Source of the DNA: Channallabes apus
Taxonomy: Eukaryota; Chordata; Actinopteri; Siluriformes; Clariidae
Direction: 5' to 3'
Assembly: GCA_030522415.1 (NCBI GenBank)
Contig: CM060107.1
Span: forward strand, 9,258,770 to 9,322,769
DNA length: 64,000 nucleotides
Shown here piece by piece: positions 33,311-44,740 of this stretch (positions are counted from its first letter, which is position 1; each line of letters opens with the position of its first letter). Below the pieces are notes generated by a model. It ran no database searches. It was not told the DNA's origin and saw only the letters and a list, made by a program, of their open reading frames with translations. Both the position numbers and the translations under genes were made by a program.

Positions 33311-34702
33311 CCCATTACACCTCCACTGTGCGTTAATGGGAAATTAATGATTGTGTTTGTAGATCAATTCATCTTAGTTATTTATTATATTATTAATATA
33401 ATATAATACTTCTTAACTTTTTGGTTGCTTGTTGTTTTTACATCTTATCACATATAAATCTTTTGTTAAGGATAATCACATCTTGTTATGTTACTAAGAA
33501 AAAGTAAACTTTACAGCTTGAAATCTGACTGGTATAAAGCTCTGCTGGTGAAGATTGATTATCTTTAACTAGTCAATTAAATGAGTAACATTTTTAACCA
33601 GTCAGAATTAAGAATTTGACAACATTGTGGTATAAAATACTATATTGTCCTACTAGCTAGATTAACCATAATCAGTTAAGTGGACAGGATTGAAGGCATT
33701 AGTCACACTTTCTTTGGCAGGAATGCATAAGTGATGGAAGTGATAATCATGATGAAAATCAGGCAGTTTGTTTTGTATGCATATTACTTGTACAGTAGCT
33801 ATTCAGTAAGAGTTCAGGACAAAATGAGTCTACTGTCCACCATATATTTGCACTGACCTACTTTTAAAGTAGGGATGGGATAGTGATAAGTGACTTTGGT
33901 CTAGACACCGGGCAGCACCAAAGCTTTGGAGAATTTCTAAATACCAAAATGGAAAGGTCAGCAGACCAATTGAAGTTTTGCTGCACTGTAAAATTGAGGA
34001 ATGGTCTGTTAAGTTTACCTTACTTCTCCTTAGAGTATGAGGAGAAACCTTTCTTTTATTATAACTAATTTTACTCTGTGGATATAACATAAAAAGTGCA
34101 GAAAAGTGCAGCTTATTCTTGCTGTGTGGAGTGCCCTTGCAGGATGTCAGGTGAAATAAGGCTAGGGAGAATCATAAAGTTGAGAGATGAAGTTATATGA
34201 ACCCAGACTATTTATCACTTCATATTGGAGAGTCCCTGACAGGTCAGACTGAGAGCATACTGTATGTGACACCTGATATTTTAACTATTGATTTATATTT
34301 ATTTAAACTACAGCAGTGTTGAAGGCTTGGTGCTGAAGGAGAGATGGTGTTGTCAGAAGGTGTTGATGGTACAGTATGAATTGTATCAATGTGCTTGCAG
34401 TAGTACATCATTAGCTATAACCATAGACTGTATAAAAAGAACCAGACAAGCCATCCATGATGTCACCCATACTGGAAGTTGCCCCTTATACATAACTTCC
34501 TTAACTTAAACATGTACTGTAACGTATAAATAGTTTTCTGCACGAAGATGCTCTTTTTTTCCATTTAATAAATTTAACTAAATTATTATAGATATAATAA
34601 TGTTACAATAACATAAGGTATCATTGATGTGTGCTATATAACACATAATCGATGAATATATTTAATAGACAAAATTTTGAGGCAGCCTAGTGTCCTAATG
34701 TT
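33311..34702. other. No gene; one short dispersed-repeat scrap
   Basis: Mostly unrecognised AT-rich DNA. ACCATAGACTGTATAAAAAG with CATCCATGATGTCACCCAT (about 34419-34470) resembles a common fish interspersed repeat. Confidence 0.45.
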
Positions 34703-34953
34703 TACAGTGGCTTACAGGGGCTGAATAATTACGCACACCCCACTTTGCAGTTATAAATCACCCTTTCACACTTTTATAAATAAAAAAAAAATGTTTGGAA
34801 TCATGTATGATTTTCGTTCCACTTCTCACATGTACACCACTTTGTATTGGTCTTTCACGTGGAATTCCAATAAAATTGACTCATGTTTGTGGCTGTAATG
34901 TGAAAAAATGTGGAAAAGTTCAAGGGGGCTGAATACTTTTGCAAGCCACTGTA
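34703..34953. mobile_element. MITE with TACAGTGGCTT inverted ends
   Basis: 251 bp. The left end TACAGTGGCTTACAGGGGC and the right end GCAAGCCACTGTA are inverted. GGGGGCTGAATACTTTTGC, on both sides in variant form, is typical of a fish Tc1-type non-autonomous family. TA lies at both borders. No coding. Confidence 0.75.
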
Positions 34954-35037
34954 GTACTGTGGCCTCAACTCCTGGGGTTAAGGGTTTGATTCCTGCCTCA
35001 GGTCTGCGTTGGTGGAGCTTAAATGTGAAGCATCCAT

Positions 35038-36783
35038 GTGGACTCGGCCACCTTGGCAACTGGGCAATCAGATCTGGACTTCGCGGTGAAAGAGGCGAAG
35101 CAGCGCTACGGGAGAAAACTAGAGTCACAGCTTCAACAGAGTGACTCTAGGAGCCTGTGGCAGGGACTAAGGACAATAACTGACTATAAAGCACCAACAT
35201 CCGGTATGACGAACGCGGACGCTACTCTGGCAGACGAGCTGAACACATTTTACGCTCGCTTCGAGGCTGCAGCTAAAGACGCTAGCAATGCTAATGCTAA
35301 CGGCGCTAATGTTAACGGCGCTAATGCTAGCGGCGCTAACGGCTGCAGACAGGAAGACACAGTCAGCACCGGGAACGCGCTCATCATCTCCGAGCACGAC
35401 GTGAGGAGAGCCTTCAAGAGAGTGAACACCAGGAAAGCAGCAGGACCAGACGGCATCTCAGGTCGTATTCTCAGAGCCTGCGCAGACCAGCTAGCACCTG
35501 TGTTCACTGAGATATTCAACATCTCTTTATCTCAGTCGGTGATCCCCACATGCTTCAAAGAGTCCATTATTGTTCCTGTTCCAAAGAAACCACATCCTGC
35601 TTCTCTCAATGACTATCGCCCTGTAGCCCTCACCTCAGTAGTGATGAAGTGCTTTGAACGCCTTATCAGAGACTTCATCATTTCTTCACTACCCGACACA
35701 CTGGACCCACTACAGTTTGCATACCGTCAGAACCGCTCCACAGACGATGCAATCTCTCATCTCCTCCACACATCACTCACTCACCTGGACACTAGGAAAG
35801 GGAATTATGTTAAAATGCTCTTCATCGACTACAGCTCTGCTTTTAACACAATAATTCCTTCCACACTCACAACCAAGCTGGAGCACCTGGGACTGAGCTC
35901 ATCTATATGTCAGTGGATCTCCAATTTTCTGACTGGCAGACCACAGGCAGTAAGGATGGGTGGACATGTCTCAGCCACACTCACTCTCAGCACTGGAGCC
36001 CCCCAGGGTTGTGTTCTGAGCCCCCTGCTGTACTCTTTGTACACCCACGACTGCGTGGCCACTACCAACTCCACCTCCATCATCAAGTTTGCTGACGACA
36101 CCGTCGTGGTCGGACTGATCACCAACAACGATGAGTCGGACTACCTAGAGGAGATTGGAAATCTGGAGAACTGGTGCCAGAGGAACAATCTCCTCCTGAA
36201 CGTCAGTAAGACAAAGGAGCTGATAGTGGACTTTAGTACAAAGCAGGAGAGGAACTACCAGACCCCCGTCATCAACAGGAGCCCAGTGGAGAGAGTGGAC
36301 AGCTTCAGATACCTCGGTGTTCACATCACGCAGGACCTATCATGGTCCTGTCACATCAACACCGTGGTGAAAAAAGCCCGGCAGCGTCTCTACCACCTCA
36401 GACGCTTGAGAGACTTTAGACTGCCCTCCAAGGTGCTCAGGAACTTCTACTCCTGCACCATAGAGAGCATCCTGACGGGAAACATCTCGACCTGGTTCGG
36501 GAACAGCACCATGCAGGACAGACGAGCTCTACAGAGGGTGGTGCGATCAGCCGAACGCATCATCCGCACTGAGCTCCCTGACCTGCACTCCATCTACAGC
36601 AAGCGGTGCTGGACTAAGGCCAGGAAGATCATGAAGGACCTCAGTCACCCCAGTAATGGACTGTTCTCTTTGTTGCGGTCTGGGAAGAGATTCCGCTCCC
36701 TAAAGGCCAATACAGAGAGACTGAGGAGGAGCTTCTTCCCGCAGGCGATAAGGTCTCTCAATCACACCTCCACACAGGACTAA
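35038..36783 (+). CDS. LINE-B copy 2 reverse transcriptase, open frame
   Basis: Element sequence starts at about 35084; the ATG and first ~15 codons come from the flank. A short lysine/arginine-rich start is followed by an Asn/Ala/Gly low-complexity run (35285-35345, from AAT/AAC-GCT repeats). [18 protein letters not shown] (near 35430), [20 protein letters not shown] (35574), [13 protein letters not shown] (35712), [12 protein letters not shown] (35815), [13 protein letters not shown] (35995), FADDTVVVG (36090), [14 protein letters not shown] (36306) and [10 protein letters not shown] (36723). The endonuclease is lost through 5' truncation. No stops over 560 codons, so a young copy. Rex1/CR1-like by motif style; clade unverified. 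Confidence 0.85.
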   Translation: MDSATLATGQSDLDFAVKEAKQRYGRKLESQLQQSDSRSLWQGLRTITDYKAPTSGMTNADATLADELNTFYARFEAAAKDASNANANGANVNGANASGANGCRQEDTVSTGNALIISEHDVRRAFKRVNTRKAAGPDGISGRILRACADQLAPVFTEIFNISLSQSVIPTCFKESIIVPVPKKPHPASLNDYRPVALTSVVMKCFERLIRDFIISSLPDTLDPLQFAYRQNRSTDDAISHLLHTSLTHLDTRKGNYVKMLFIDYSSAFNTIIPSTLTTKLEHLGLSSSICQWISNFLTGRPQAVRMGGHVSATLTLSTGAPQGCVLSPLLYSLYTHDCVATTNSTSIIKFADDTVVVGLITNNDESDYLEEIGNLENWCQRNNLLLNVSKTKELIVDFSTKQERNYQTPVINRSPVERVDSFRYLGVHITQDLSWSCHINTVVKKARQRLYHLRRLRDFRLPSKVLRNFYSCTIESILTGNISTWFGNSTMQDRRALQRVVRSAERIIRTELPDLHSIYSKRCWTKARKIMKDLSHPSNGLFSLLRSGKRFRSLKANTERLRRSFFPQAIRSLNHTSTQD

Positions 36784-37196
36784 TAACATCTTTTAAGCTC
36801 ACAACACTGACTGGACAATCATGGACACATTCATACACACTTGCACTAAATATTTATACATCTGGACAATTGCACATGTCACCTTTCAGGCATATTTGCA
36901 CAACCACTGACACTTTAATACCATATTTCTATATTTTTGCAATATTTTATTATGCCCTTATGCACAGTTAATTTTACAAATTTTACTAGTTAAAATTATT
37001 TCTTTAGTATTTCCTTTTTATTGATTATTTATTTTACGTACAAGATTTTATTTTCTTATTTTCTTTTTTTTTTTTTTTTTAAGGTCACTGGCGGTCGTAT
37101 AAAAGCATTTCACTGCATATTATACTGTGTATGATTGTGTATGTGACTAATAAAATTTGAATTTGAATTTGAATTTGAACCAAGTTAAGGAAGTAT
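35084..37196 (+). mobile_element. LINE-B copy 2, 5'-truncated, intact 3' end
   Basis: The 3' UTR 36784-37180 ends GTGACTAATAAAATTTG with (AATTTG)n repeats. The left flank (TGGGCAATCAGATCTGGACT, 35061-35080) and right flank (TCTCAGCATCACCTTG, 37208-37223) are found joined, reversed, at 38760-38805, which resembles the empty site. Confidence 0.85.
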
Positions 37197-37259
37197 GATC
37201 GATCAGGTCTCAGCATCACCTTGGAGCAGGAATGAGTGATGATGAGTGTGGCACACATT

Positions 37260-37400
37260 AATTAATGCCTCCTTTGGTGCTCTTGACATGGGCAATTTGG
37301 GAATGCCAATTAGACATAGTGAGTCCCATGTGATAGACTCCATGCGACTCACGCCCCTGTATACGATAAATAGTATATAGAATATTGGTCTAGGGAAGTG
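37260..37400 (-). repeat. SINE fragment
   Basis: GGGCAATTTGGGAATGCCAA near 37289 equals the same block in the SINE at 37505-37826. The remainder is decayed. Confidence 0.5.
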
Positions 37401-37463
37401 ACTGAGCAAGTGAGTGAAAACATTTTGCAAACAGAGTATATTACATAACAGCCAATGTAACCC

Positions 37464-37467
<4 letters not shown>

Positions 37468-37504
<37 letters not shown>

Positions 37505-37825
37505 TTATTATTATGACTCACTCACTCATCTTCTATACCGCTTTATCCTAAATTCAGGGGGCAGGAAGCCTGGAGCCTGTCCCTGGAGACCTAGGGAACA
37601 AAATCCATTGCAGGGAACACACACATTCACACACTATGGGCAATTTGGGAATGCCAATTAGCCTAATCTCCATGTCTTTGGACTGTGGGAGGAAACCAAA
37701 TTACCCGGAGGAAAGCCACCAAGCACGGGAAGAGCATGCAAACTCCATGCACACAGAGACGGGAATTGAACATGGACCCTGGAGGTGCAAGGCAACAGTG
37801 CTAACCACTACACCACTGTGCCATC

Positions 37826-37875
<50 letters not shown>
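37468..37875 (-). mobile_element. SINE inserted in an (AAT)n / (ATT)n tract
   Basis: A nearly complete minus-strand SINE (tail CTTCTATACCGCTTTATCC near 37531, head ACCACTACACCACTGTGCC near 37805). It sits between (AAT)n at 37468-37505 and (ATT)n at 37827-37875. TATTATTAT is present on both sides, consistent with a target duplication in a trinucleotide repeat. Confidence 0.8.
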
Positions 37876-37877
<2 letters not shown>

Positions 37878-37879
37878 CA

Positions 37880-39104
37880 ATGCCTTTTTATGGCTTAGGT
37901 TTATTAACCATAAAATTAAAGGTGTTATTGAATCTGCCAATAACTGTGTGGTTCTTCATTCATTCTTTCATTTATTCATTTACTGCTCACTTCCCCAGGA
38001 ACACCAGCTCATGCCTCATTCAGTTTTTAAAGACATTCTGACTCACAGTGCATGATGTTTCCCCATGTATTAGGTAATTAAATCCACCAAGAAATGATTT
38101 AATTTATTGACATGTTCCAGTGGTTCACCATGTAGGCGTTCACTCAGCTAGCAAATAAACATTTAATTTACCCTTTAAAAGTCATTTCAGAGTTGTGGCT
38201 TTCTAGTTAATGTGTATGTTTGGAACTTGGTGGGTCTGCAGAGACGCTTTGATTTACACCACAGATGTTTGCTGTTGTGCTCGGTGTCTTGGGGAAACAT
38301 GATTCATTTATTTGCACTTGCGTAAGAACACGTACACTAGACCCTTTAATACAGCTCTTTTCCTGGCAATTGAAACAAACAACTGGAATTTAATAATTTA
38401 AAGCATCTCATGCATGAAGAGAAATTTCACTACCTTGTGAGAAGTCTTTTCATGTTCATTGTTTAGTAACCTTCATGTTCTGGCCCTCAGTGGCCTCAGA
38501 TCCATTGACTTACTAATGGTGTGTAATCCAATATCTGGCCTGGTTTAATATTAAACATTATTTCTAATACAAATGGTTTTTCATTTATATGATGATATAG
38601 GGAGCACTAGTCCAAACTAACTACAGTAATATGTTAAACACCGATAGATAATAAATACTGTATAATGTCATCAAAGCAGTATGAGAACATGTCAAGAGGA
38701 CCAAAGGAGACATTAAATAACATTGTATGTATCATACTCATAATCACTCACTACTGCTGCAAGGTGATGCTGAGATCCGAAGTCCAGATCTGATTGCCCA
38801 ATTTCATCCTCTGAAAGGGTAAGAAAGCTAGAGAGGTAACCCACACATGTGAAAATTCACCTTCCGTATTGAACCAGGATTTTCTAGGTGTTGGTGGCAG
38901 CAACACATTTTTCTGCCCCCTCAGCCCTCCCCATGTTACACCAAGACAAACTTCATAAACTATAATAAAATAAGGTGTTTTAGGGATCAATAGTTGGGGA
39001 TTAGTAATGTCAGCTAGGATGGATGTTCAATTTCAACTTAGTTCAGTTAATATATAAATGTCAGATATCTATTTCTCTCACTTTCACTCTCTATACTCTA
39101 TACT
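37880..39104. other. No gene; paralogue of the LINE-B target at 38745-38830
   Basis: Unrecognised DNA. Positions 38745-38805 on the minus strand match both flanks of LINE-B copy 2 in uninterrupted form, so the target was itself a repeat. Confidence 0.5.
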
Positions 39105-39370
39105 TTGCAGGCTATCCCAGGGGACTTAGGGCACAAGGCAGGATACACCATGACTGGGTTGCCAGTTCATCACAGGGCACACATACACTCGAGTTAGTCT
39201 AATCTGCATGTCTTCGGACTTTTAGAAGAACCCAGAGTACCCACAGAAAACCCACCAAGCACAGGGAGAACACGCACAATCTAAACCACAGACCCAAAGG
39301 CGGGACTCGAACCCTCAAGTGAAGGTGTGACCCAGGGTACTAGCCATTATTCTATTGTGCATCCCAGAAG
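39105..39370 (-). repeat. SINE copy, diverged
   Basis: GGCTATCCCAGGGGACTTAG, GGGCACACATACACTCGAG, CATGTCTTCGGACT and CCACCAAGCACAGGGAGAAC follow the SINE in reverse order. It ends near the box B-like GGGACTCGAACCCTC (39303). Confidence 0.7.
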
Positions 39371-39769
39371 TACCATTGGCATTCATAAATGTATCTCTAT
39401 GAGTAAGCCAGGGCCAATAACAGCAAAGAAAACTTTGAAGAGGAGGAGGAACACTTGAGAGAAACCATTCTCATTTGGAGGGCAATGGATAAAAAATTAT
39501 AAATACTTTCCCTTCTCCAAGTCAAATTGCAAGCATATGAGCTACTTATATATGTGTGTGTCAGAGTTATTTCTGTATTCATTCAATGTTTTTATGTTTT
39601 TTTTTTCTTTTTTAATTATCAACTGTTTAATGATTGAGACATGTTGAAGTGCAAACATAGTTGAAATAATAGTAGCTCTGAGCCATCTTTATGGTTTTAA
39701 AGTGATACCATCCATAATAACCTCATTGATTTTTGTAGTGTCCATGAAGAGTAATTTTCAGTAGAAGTG

Positions 39770-39888
39770 AATAATATGCATGTAATACTAACTCTAACCA
39801 GAAATAGGGCATGAGGATGCATCTGGCAGGTCCTGAGAACAGAAGGGAAGAGGATAAGGGGTTTCCTTCGAGTAACATTTACCATAGA

Positions 39889-39926
<38 letters not shown>

Positions 39927-40140
39927 TAACTCTGTATGATCACCGTCACATAATGGATAGGGTCAGTGTATATTTTGTGCAGAGTGCAGGCAGGGACTCC
40001 AGCAAGACTAGCTATGACAAAATAACTTGAAAAGAGAGAGCCAGAAGGAAACACTGGCACATACAGAAAATGCATTTTTAGCCTGAACTTAAAAGGTTCA
40101 AAAACGTATTAGAAAGCTTTTCCAAAACTGTCAAGCTTTG
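39770..40140 (-). repeat. L2 3'-end fragment, left arm of a palindrome
   Basis: Reversed, it reads the end of the L2 frame and 3' UTR (TCCTTCTGGCTCTC, AGTCCCTGCCTGCACTC), as at 26157-26280. It continues outward into text matching 26391-26450, with an (AG)n run at 39889-39922. Confidence 0.7.
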
Positions 40141-40165
40141 TAATAAACTATAAACAAACTACCAA

Positions 40166-40171
40166 ACAAAA

Positions 40172-40247
<76 letters not shown>

Positions 40248-40250
40248 AAA
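40166..40250. repeat. (AAAG)n microsatellite
   Basis: About 20 units, only in the left palindrome arm. Confidence 0.95.
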
Positions 40251-40590
40251 TAAATCAACACCCCCTGCTGTAAACTTTATGATTCACAGAGCAAATGGGT
40301 ATAAAAGTCCAGGGAGTGGAATTAATGTTAACAGGTCATGTGACCTACCTGGCTTATAAATTAGGAACTTCTGACAATGTTACAAGATTTATAGACTGAA
40401 CTAATGTGACACAGTGAGATCACACACGGTTAGCCACCAGACAGTGTCAAAAGCACTCATTAGTATCTAAAGTGTAGTGTCTGTTCTGCTTATGCTGTTC
40501 ACTGACTCTGAAGAAAATTGCTGGTTGAGCATGAGTCACTGCTTTCTGAATAGTTTTAATGAAGAGAATAAGAATAATACACACTGTAGG

Positions 40591-40593
40591 TAA

Positions 40594-40634
<41 letters not shown>
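40591..40634. repeat. (ATT)n microsatellite
   Basis: About 15 ATT units in the unpaired centre of the palindrome. Confidence 0.95.
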
Positions 40635-40635
<1 letters not shown>

Positions 40636-40822
40636 AAAACAGACATGAAGATGAGGGGAAATCAAATATTATTTTATTTAAGAACAGATTAGGTTTGTGT
40701 TTTTCTATTTTTATTTACTGTATCTATACCAAGGCTATGCTCATCCTATAAATCCATAAGTCTATAAATCTTGTAACGTTGTCAGAAGTTCATAATTTAT
40801 AAGCCAGGTAGGTCACATGACC

Positions 40823-40925
40823 TTCTTCTATTCATTCATTTTCTATACCGCTTTATCCTGTTTTTAGGGTCGCGGGGACCTGGAGCCTATCCCAGGAGAC
40901 TCAGGGCACAAGGCAGGGTACACCC
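40823..40925 (-). repeat. SINE 3' fragment in right palindrome arm
   Basis: TTTTCTATACCGCTTTATCC and GGGTCGCGGGGACCTGGAGC match the SINE tail in reverse. It ends abruptly at CACCCTGG. Confidence 0.75.
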
Positions 40926-41361
40926 TGGTTTGTTTATAGTTTATTACAAAGCTTGACAGTTTTGGAACAGCCTCCTAATAAGTTTTTGAGCCTTTTAAGT
41001 TCAGGCCAAAAATGCATTTATCTAGCCGAGGCTTATGTGAATAGATTTGTTCTTAGCTAAAGGAGAAAATCTGATGGTATATATGATGGGCATATAATTT
41101 AATGATGAACTGGCATATGTGGATGCTGTCTTTCCCACTCTCATGAGTTCCCTCATGTTTACTGATAGTGAAGTCACTAGTTGCCTTACTTGCCAGTGTG
41201 CCCTCATGTCTGTTTCCTTCTGGCTCTCTCTTTTCAAGTTATTTTGTCATAGCTAGTCCTGCTGGAGTCCCTGCCTGCACTCTGCACAAAATATACACTG
41301 ATCCTATCCATTATGTGACAGTGATCATACATAGTTACATCTCTCTCTCTCTCTCTCTCTT
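40926..41361 (+). repeat. L2 3'-end fragment, right arm
   Basis: Near 40960-41040 it keeps traces of the last L2 codons (equivalent to 25890-25990), followed by the 3' UTR equivalent of 26020-26290 and (CT)n at 41340-41360. Confidence 0.7.
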
Positions 41362-41984
41362 AGTAATTAAGGTTGTTCTAAATTGGGTTGTTTTTTGTTT
41401 TTAAACCAAATAAAGACAAACCTAACAATTACCTAATTACTGATCATGTGTATGTGTCACCTATTACCACATTTGCTCGTGTACACCATTTAGCTGTAAA
41501 CTCGTCACAAGCCATTATTTTTGCTCTGTTTTGGTTTCCATGGCAACACATGGCTTATAGGTCACAGATGTGTGGAATGTGGGGTGTAGGAATCAAAGGA
41601 GGAGATTTCATTAAGGAGAATGTGAGGCAGGTTAATAACAAGAGCAGTGACACGTTTGAGCTGCTCCGTGTTTCAGTAACCTGAGAGTACTATCACACCG
41701 TAATGGCTCTCATATAGGGAGTTTTGCTCCCTTTATTCTGTTCTCTGATGTTTTTTTTTTGTTTTTTTTTTACGTTCATAAAAGTTTTTGATTTCTAATA
41801 GTTATGCAGCAAGTGTAATGACAATACTGTAAAACCAGGCTCCATATAGCTCTTTGTTATGTCAATGATTAATGGATTATAAATGTGCTACAAGAGACAC
41901 AGTGAAACATCCTGCGGAAAATGACTATAAGGTAAAAGAAAAAGAAATCACAGAATGAGTGCCGAATCATTAAATTTATTAATT

Positions 41985-42110
41985 TTCTAAACCATTTATC
42001 CTGTACAGGCTGTCACAGGAAACATTGAGTCAATCCCAGAGACTTCAGGCATGAGGCGGAGTACACCCTGATCACCAATTACCCTACTCTACATGTCTGT
42101 ATAACAACAC
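41985..42110 (-). repeat. SINE fragment, diverged
   Basis: TTTTCTAAACCATTTATCCTG and GGCGGAGTACACCCTG follow the SINE tail in reverse. Confidence 0.55.
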
Positions 42111-42114
42111 CAAC

Positions 42115-42560
42115 TCTCCTGGGGAGGTTCCACAAGGTTTAGAAGTGTGTTTTGTGTTTGTGACCATTCTTCCAGAAATGCATTTGTGAGGTCAGATACT
42201 AATGTTGGTGTCTCGCAGTCTTTGCTTGAATTCATCCCAAAGGTGTTCTATCTGGTTGAGGCTAGTCAAGATTTTACACACCAAAACTCACTCATCCGTG
42301 TCTTTATGGACCTTGCATTGTGCACTGATCTGCAGTCATGTTGGAACAGGAAGGGGTCGTCCCCAAACTGTTTTCACAAAGTTGGGAGCATAAAATTGTC
42401 CGAAATGCTGAAGCATTCCAAAATGTCTTGGTATGCTAAAAGAATTAAGAGTTCCTTTCACTGGAACTAAGAGGCCAAGGCCAACTCCTGAAAAAGAATA
42501 ACACCACATAATAACCCCCCTCCACCATCTTTACACTTTGCAAAATGCGATCAGACAAGT
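42115..42560 (-). pseudogene. Tc1-type transposase relic
   Basis: Reversed, the text runs through a Tc1-type DDE core. It includes a stretch like GGACCTTGCATTGTGCACTG around the third catalytic region, GTTCTATCTGGTTGAGG (the inverse of a DLNPIEH-type segment, near 42245) and CTGGAAGAATGGTC near 42165. Stops are frequent. It is a different subfamily from the 63.4-kb transposase. Confidence 0.55.
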
Positions 42561-43671
42561 ACCATTCACCACTGTGCTGCCCATTTTTGGTAACCTTTTT
42601 CATTATAATGTAATTTGGTCCATTAAACTTGTCATGCAAACAAAAGAAAAAAAATCTAAATTAACCTCTGATTGTTTTGACAATATATTTAGACATTTAT
42701 TTATAAATTTTTTGTTCAAACTTAGTGAACACAAGCATGTATCAGTCGGATTTAAAGGCTTGTACAAATAACCAACCTTCAACAAGACAAAATCTGCATA
42801 TATTCAATGAGTGGAAAAAATGAGAAGCTTTGTATGGTGCAATTTAGGCAGGGACCTCCCTCTGGGTAGGTTGGGTGTGATAAAGCAGCGATAAACAACA
42901 GACATTGTAGATCTAATCAATATAGAGTGACACGTCAGCACAAATGGAGAAAGAAAAGAGAGTCCATAGGGGAACTAGAGTGTTTCAGCAATAAAAACCC
43001 CCTTGTAGTGTGAAGATCAGCAGATCTGCAGTCCTTGAGTATTCTTTTTTCCCTCTTCCTTTCTTTTTTGCACCCAGGTTCAGGTACAGTAATGTCACCA
43101 AAATCTAGCAAGTTCTGTACAAAAATAGCAAATTAGCCCTTATATGGATGCATTTGAGAGTGAATGCATTCGAAATATGAAAGCAACAAAAGCTAAAATA
43201 TTTCAAGGAAGTCGTTTAATCACACAATCAGTAGATGCTGGCTTTGCATAATTTTCTCCACATCCTAAAACCTGGTGTAAATTAGTGTTTCAGATTTGAT
43301 GCAACAACATGTATGTTCTGTTCATTTGTAGGCCAGGCAGATTACCCACTGCACACAATGCACGGCTTGTTGATTTTGCTTTAACTCAAGCTTTTATCTT
43401 CTCTCTGCAGGGTTCCAAAAAGGCCATGTTCATTACCATAAAGCGCACTGGGTGCTTGCATGGTGCTAAGCAATGTGATTACAGCATGCTTTCATCCTTC
43501 GTATCTGTTCTGTCCTACTTATGGACAACCTTGCTGATGTGTTTTTAATTACTTATATAGTATATATGGCCTTCAGATTACTAAGTTCATTAGAAAGTGT
43601 TGCAAGAGGGATTTGTTAAACCCTTTTGACAGACCAGTCCAGATCAAATTCATATATTTTTTTTCCAGAGA
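42561..43671. other. No gene seen
   Basis: Unremarkable AT-rich DNA. The 79-codon frame at 43309-43548 has no motif. Confidence 0.45.
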
Positions 43672-43950
43672 AATGGGCAGGGATGGTTAGTCTTGCTGTA
43701 AGAGTGGGCAGGATTTGTTAAACTTTCCTCAGGAGCGATCAAATTTATTACAAGACTTTCTCTGGAGGCCGGCAGCACTGGTCAGATATTTTTGTGGGAG
43801 TGGGTGTGATTGATCAAAGTTTCCTGCAGCAGTGGGTAGGGTTTGTCAGACTTTCTGTAGGACTGGGCAGAGCTAGTCATATTTTCTTCAGAAGTAGGGA
43901 GGATTGGTCACACATTCTACAGAAGTGGGCATGATAAGACAAACTTTACA
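43672..43950. repeat. Degenerate ~31-bp minisatellite
   Basis: About nine diverged units following the pattern AG(A/T)RGTGGGCAGGATTKGTCA then ACTTTCTNCAG, for example at 43699, 43788, 43824 and 43890. Spacing is 31-33 bp. Confidence 0.65.
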
Positions 43951-44011
43951 AAGAAAACACAGCTTAATTTAACAATGTACAGGAATCAGCAATAACACTA
44001 AAACCATGAAC

Positions 44012-44323
44012 ATTAAAACCACCTAGGTTTTGGGTTCCCCTTGTACCATAGGGACAGCTCTGACCCCTCATGGATCTACAAGACCTCATTAAAACCACCT
44101 AGGTTTTGGGTTCCCCTTGTACCATAGGGACAGCTCTGACCCCTCATGGATCTACAAGACCTCTTGGATTAAAACCACCTAGGTTTTGGGTTCCCCTTGT
44201 ACCATAGGGACAGCTCTGACCCCTCATGGATCTACAAGACCTCATTAAAACCACCTAGGTTTTGGGTTCACCTTGTACCATAGGGACAGCTCTGACCCCT
44301 CATGGATCTACAAGACCTCTTGG
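44012..44323. repeat. Minisatellite of alternating 76- and 80-bp units
   Basis: Four near-identical units starting ATTAAAACCACCTAGG at 44012, 44088, 44168 and 44244. Units 2 and 4 have an extra 4 bases (TTGG after CCTC). The array is therefore a 156-bp dimer repeated twice. Confidence 0.9.
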
Positions 44324-44740
44324 ATGTAGTGGTGTCTCTGTGGTGTCTGGCACCAGGAAATTAGCAGCAGATCCCTTGGTTGCTATGGGGTGTTGGGTGG
44401 GACCTCATTGAATCTGATTTTTTTGTCCAGTGCATCACATAGGTCAGTTAATGGATTTAGATCTGGGTAGGTTGGAGGAAGGGTTGGTGCCATTGAGATT
44501 GTCGCCTTCTAACCCTGTGCAAGGTGGGCTGTGGTGTGCTTAGTGTACTTGGTCTATTTCAGTAATTACTGCTGCGTTGGCATTTCTGTGGGATCAGACA
44601 AGATGGACAGACCTTTGGTCTCCATGAGCATGGGCAAGCTGTCATGTACAGTATACTGTAGTTGGTGATCAGTATTGTTCAGTTCACCTATCAATGGTCA
44701 TGATATGATGGAGTATGATTGGTGTTTGCTGATCGGTGTG
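44324..44740. repeat. Decayed DNA-transposon-like repeat
   Basis: GTCTGGCACCAGGAAATTAGC and the later TTGGTGATCAGTATTGTTCA with CACCTATCAATGGTCATGAT resemble a dispersed fish non-autonomous DNA element whose end text also resembles 44000-44020. No coding. Confidence 0.4.

Larger units (their letters stand above)
39886..41361. repeat. Large imperfect palindrome
   Basis: Arms 39886-40395 and 40760-41361 are reverse complements in several blocks. The inner 65-bp block (40333-40397 against 40758-40822) has about 2 mismatches. The next block (40069-40165 against 40926-41020) and the L2 3'-UTR block also pair. The unpaired centre is 40398-40757. The left arm holds (AAAG)n, and the right arm holds a SINE scrap at the same place. 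Confidence 0.75.

Noticed and set aside
43309..43548. Host exon preceded by CTCTCTGCAG
   Set aside because: Acceptor-like text is present, but the 79-codon frame has no motif, donor or partner exon.
43672..44323. Possible CRISPR-like array
   Set aside because: Units are contiguous with no unique spacers, and the surroundings are eukaryotic transposons. It is a minisatellite.
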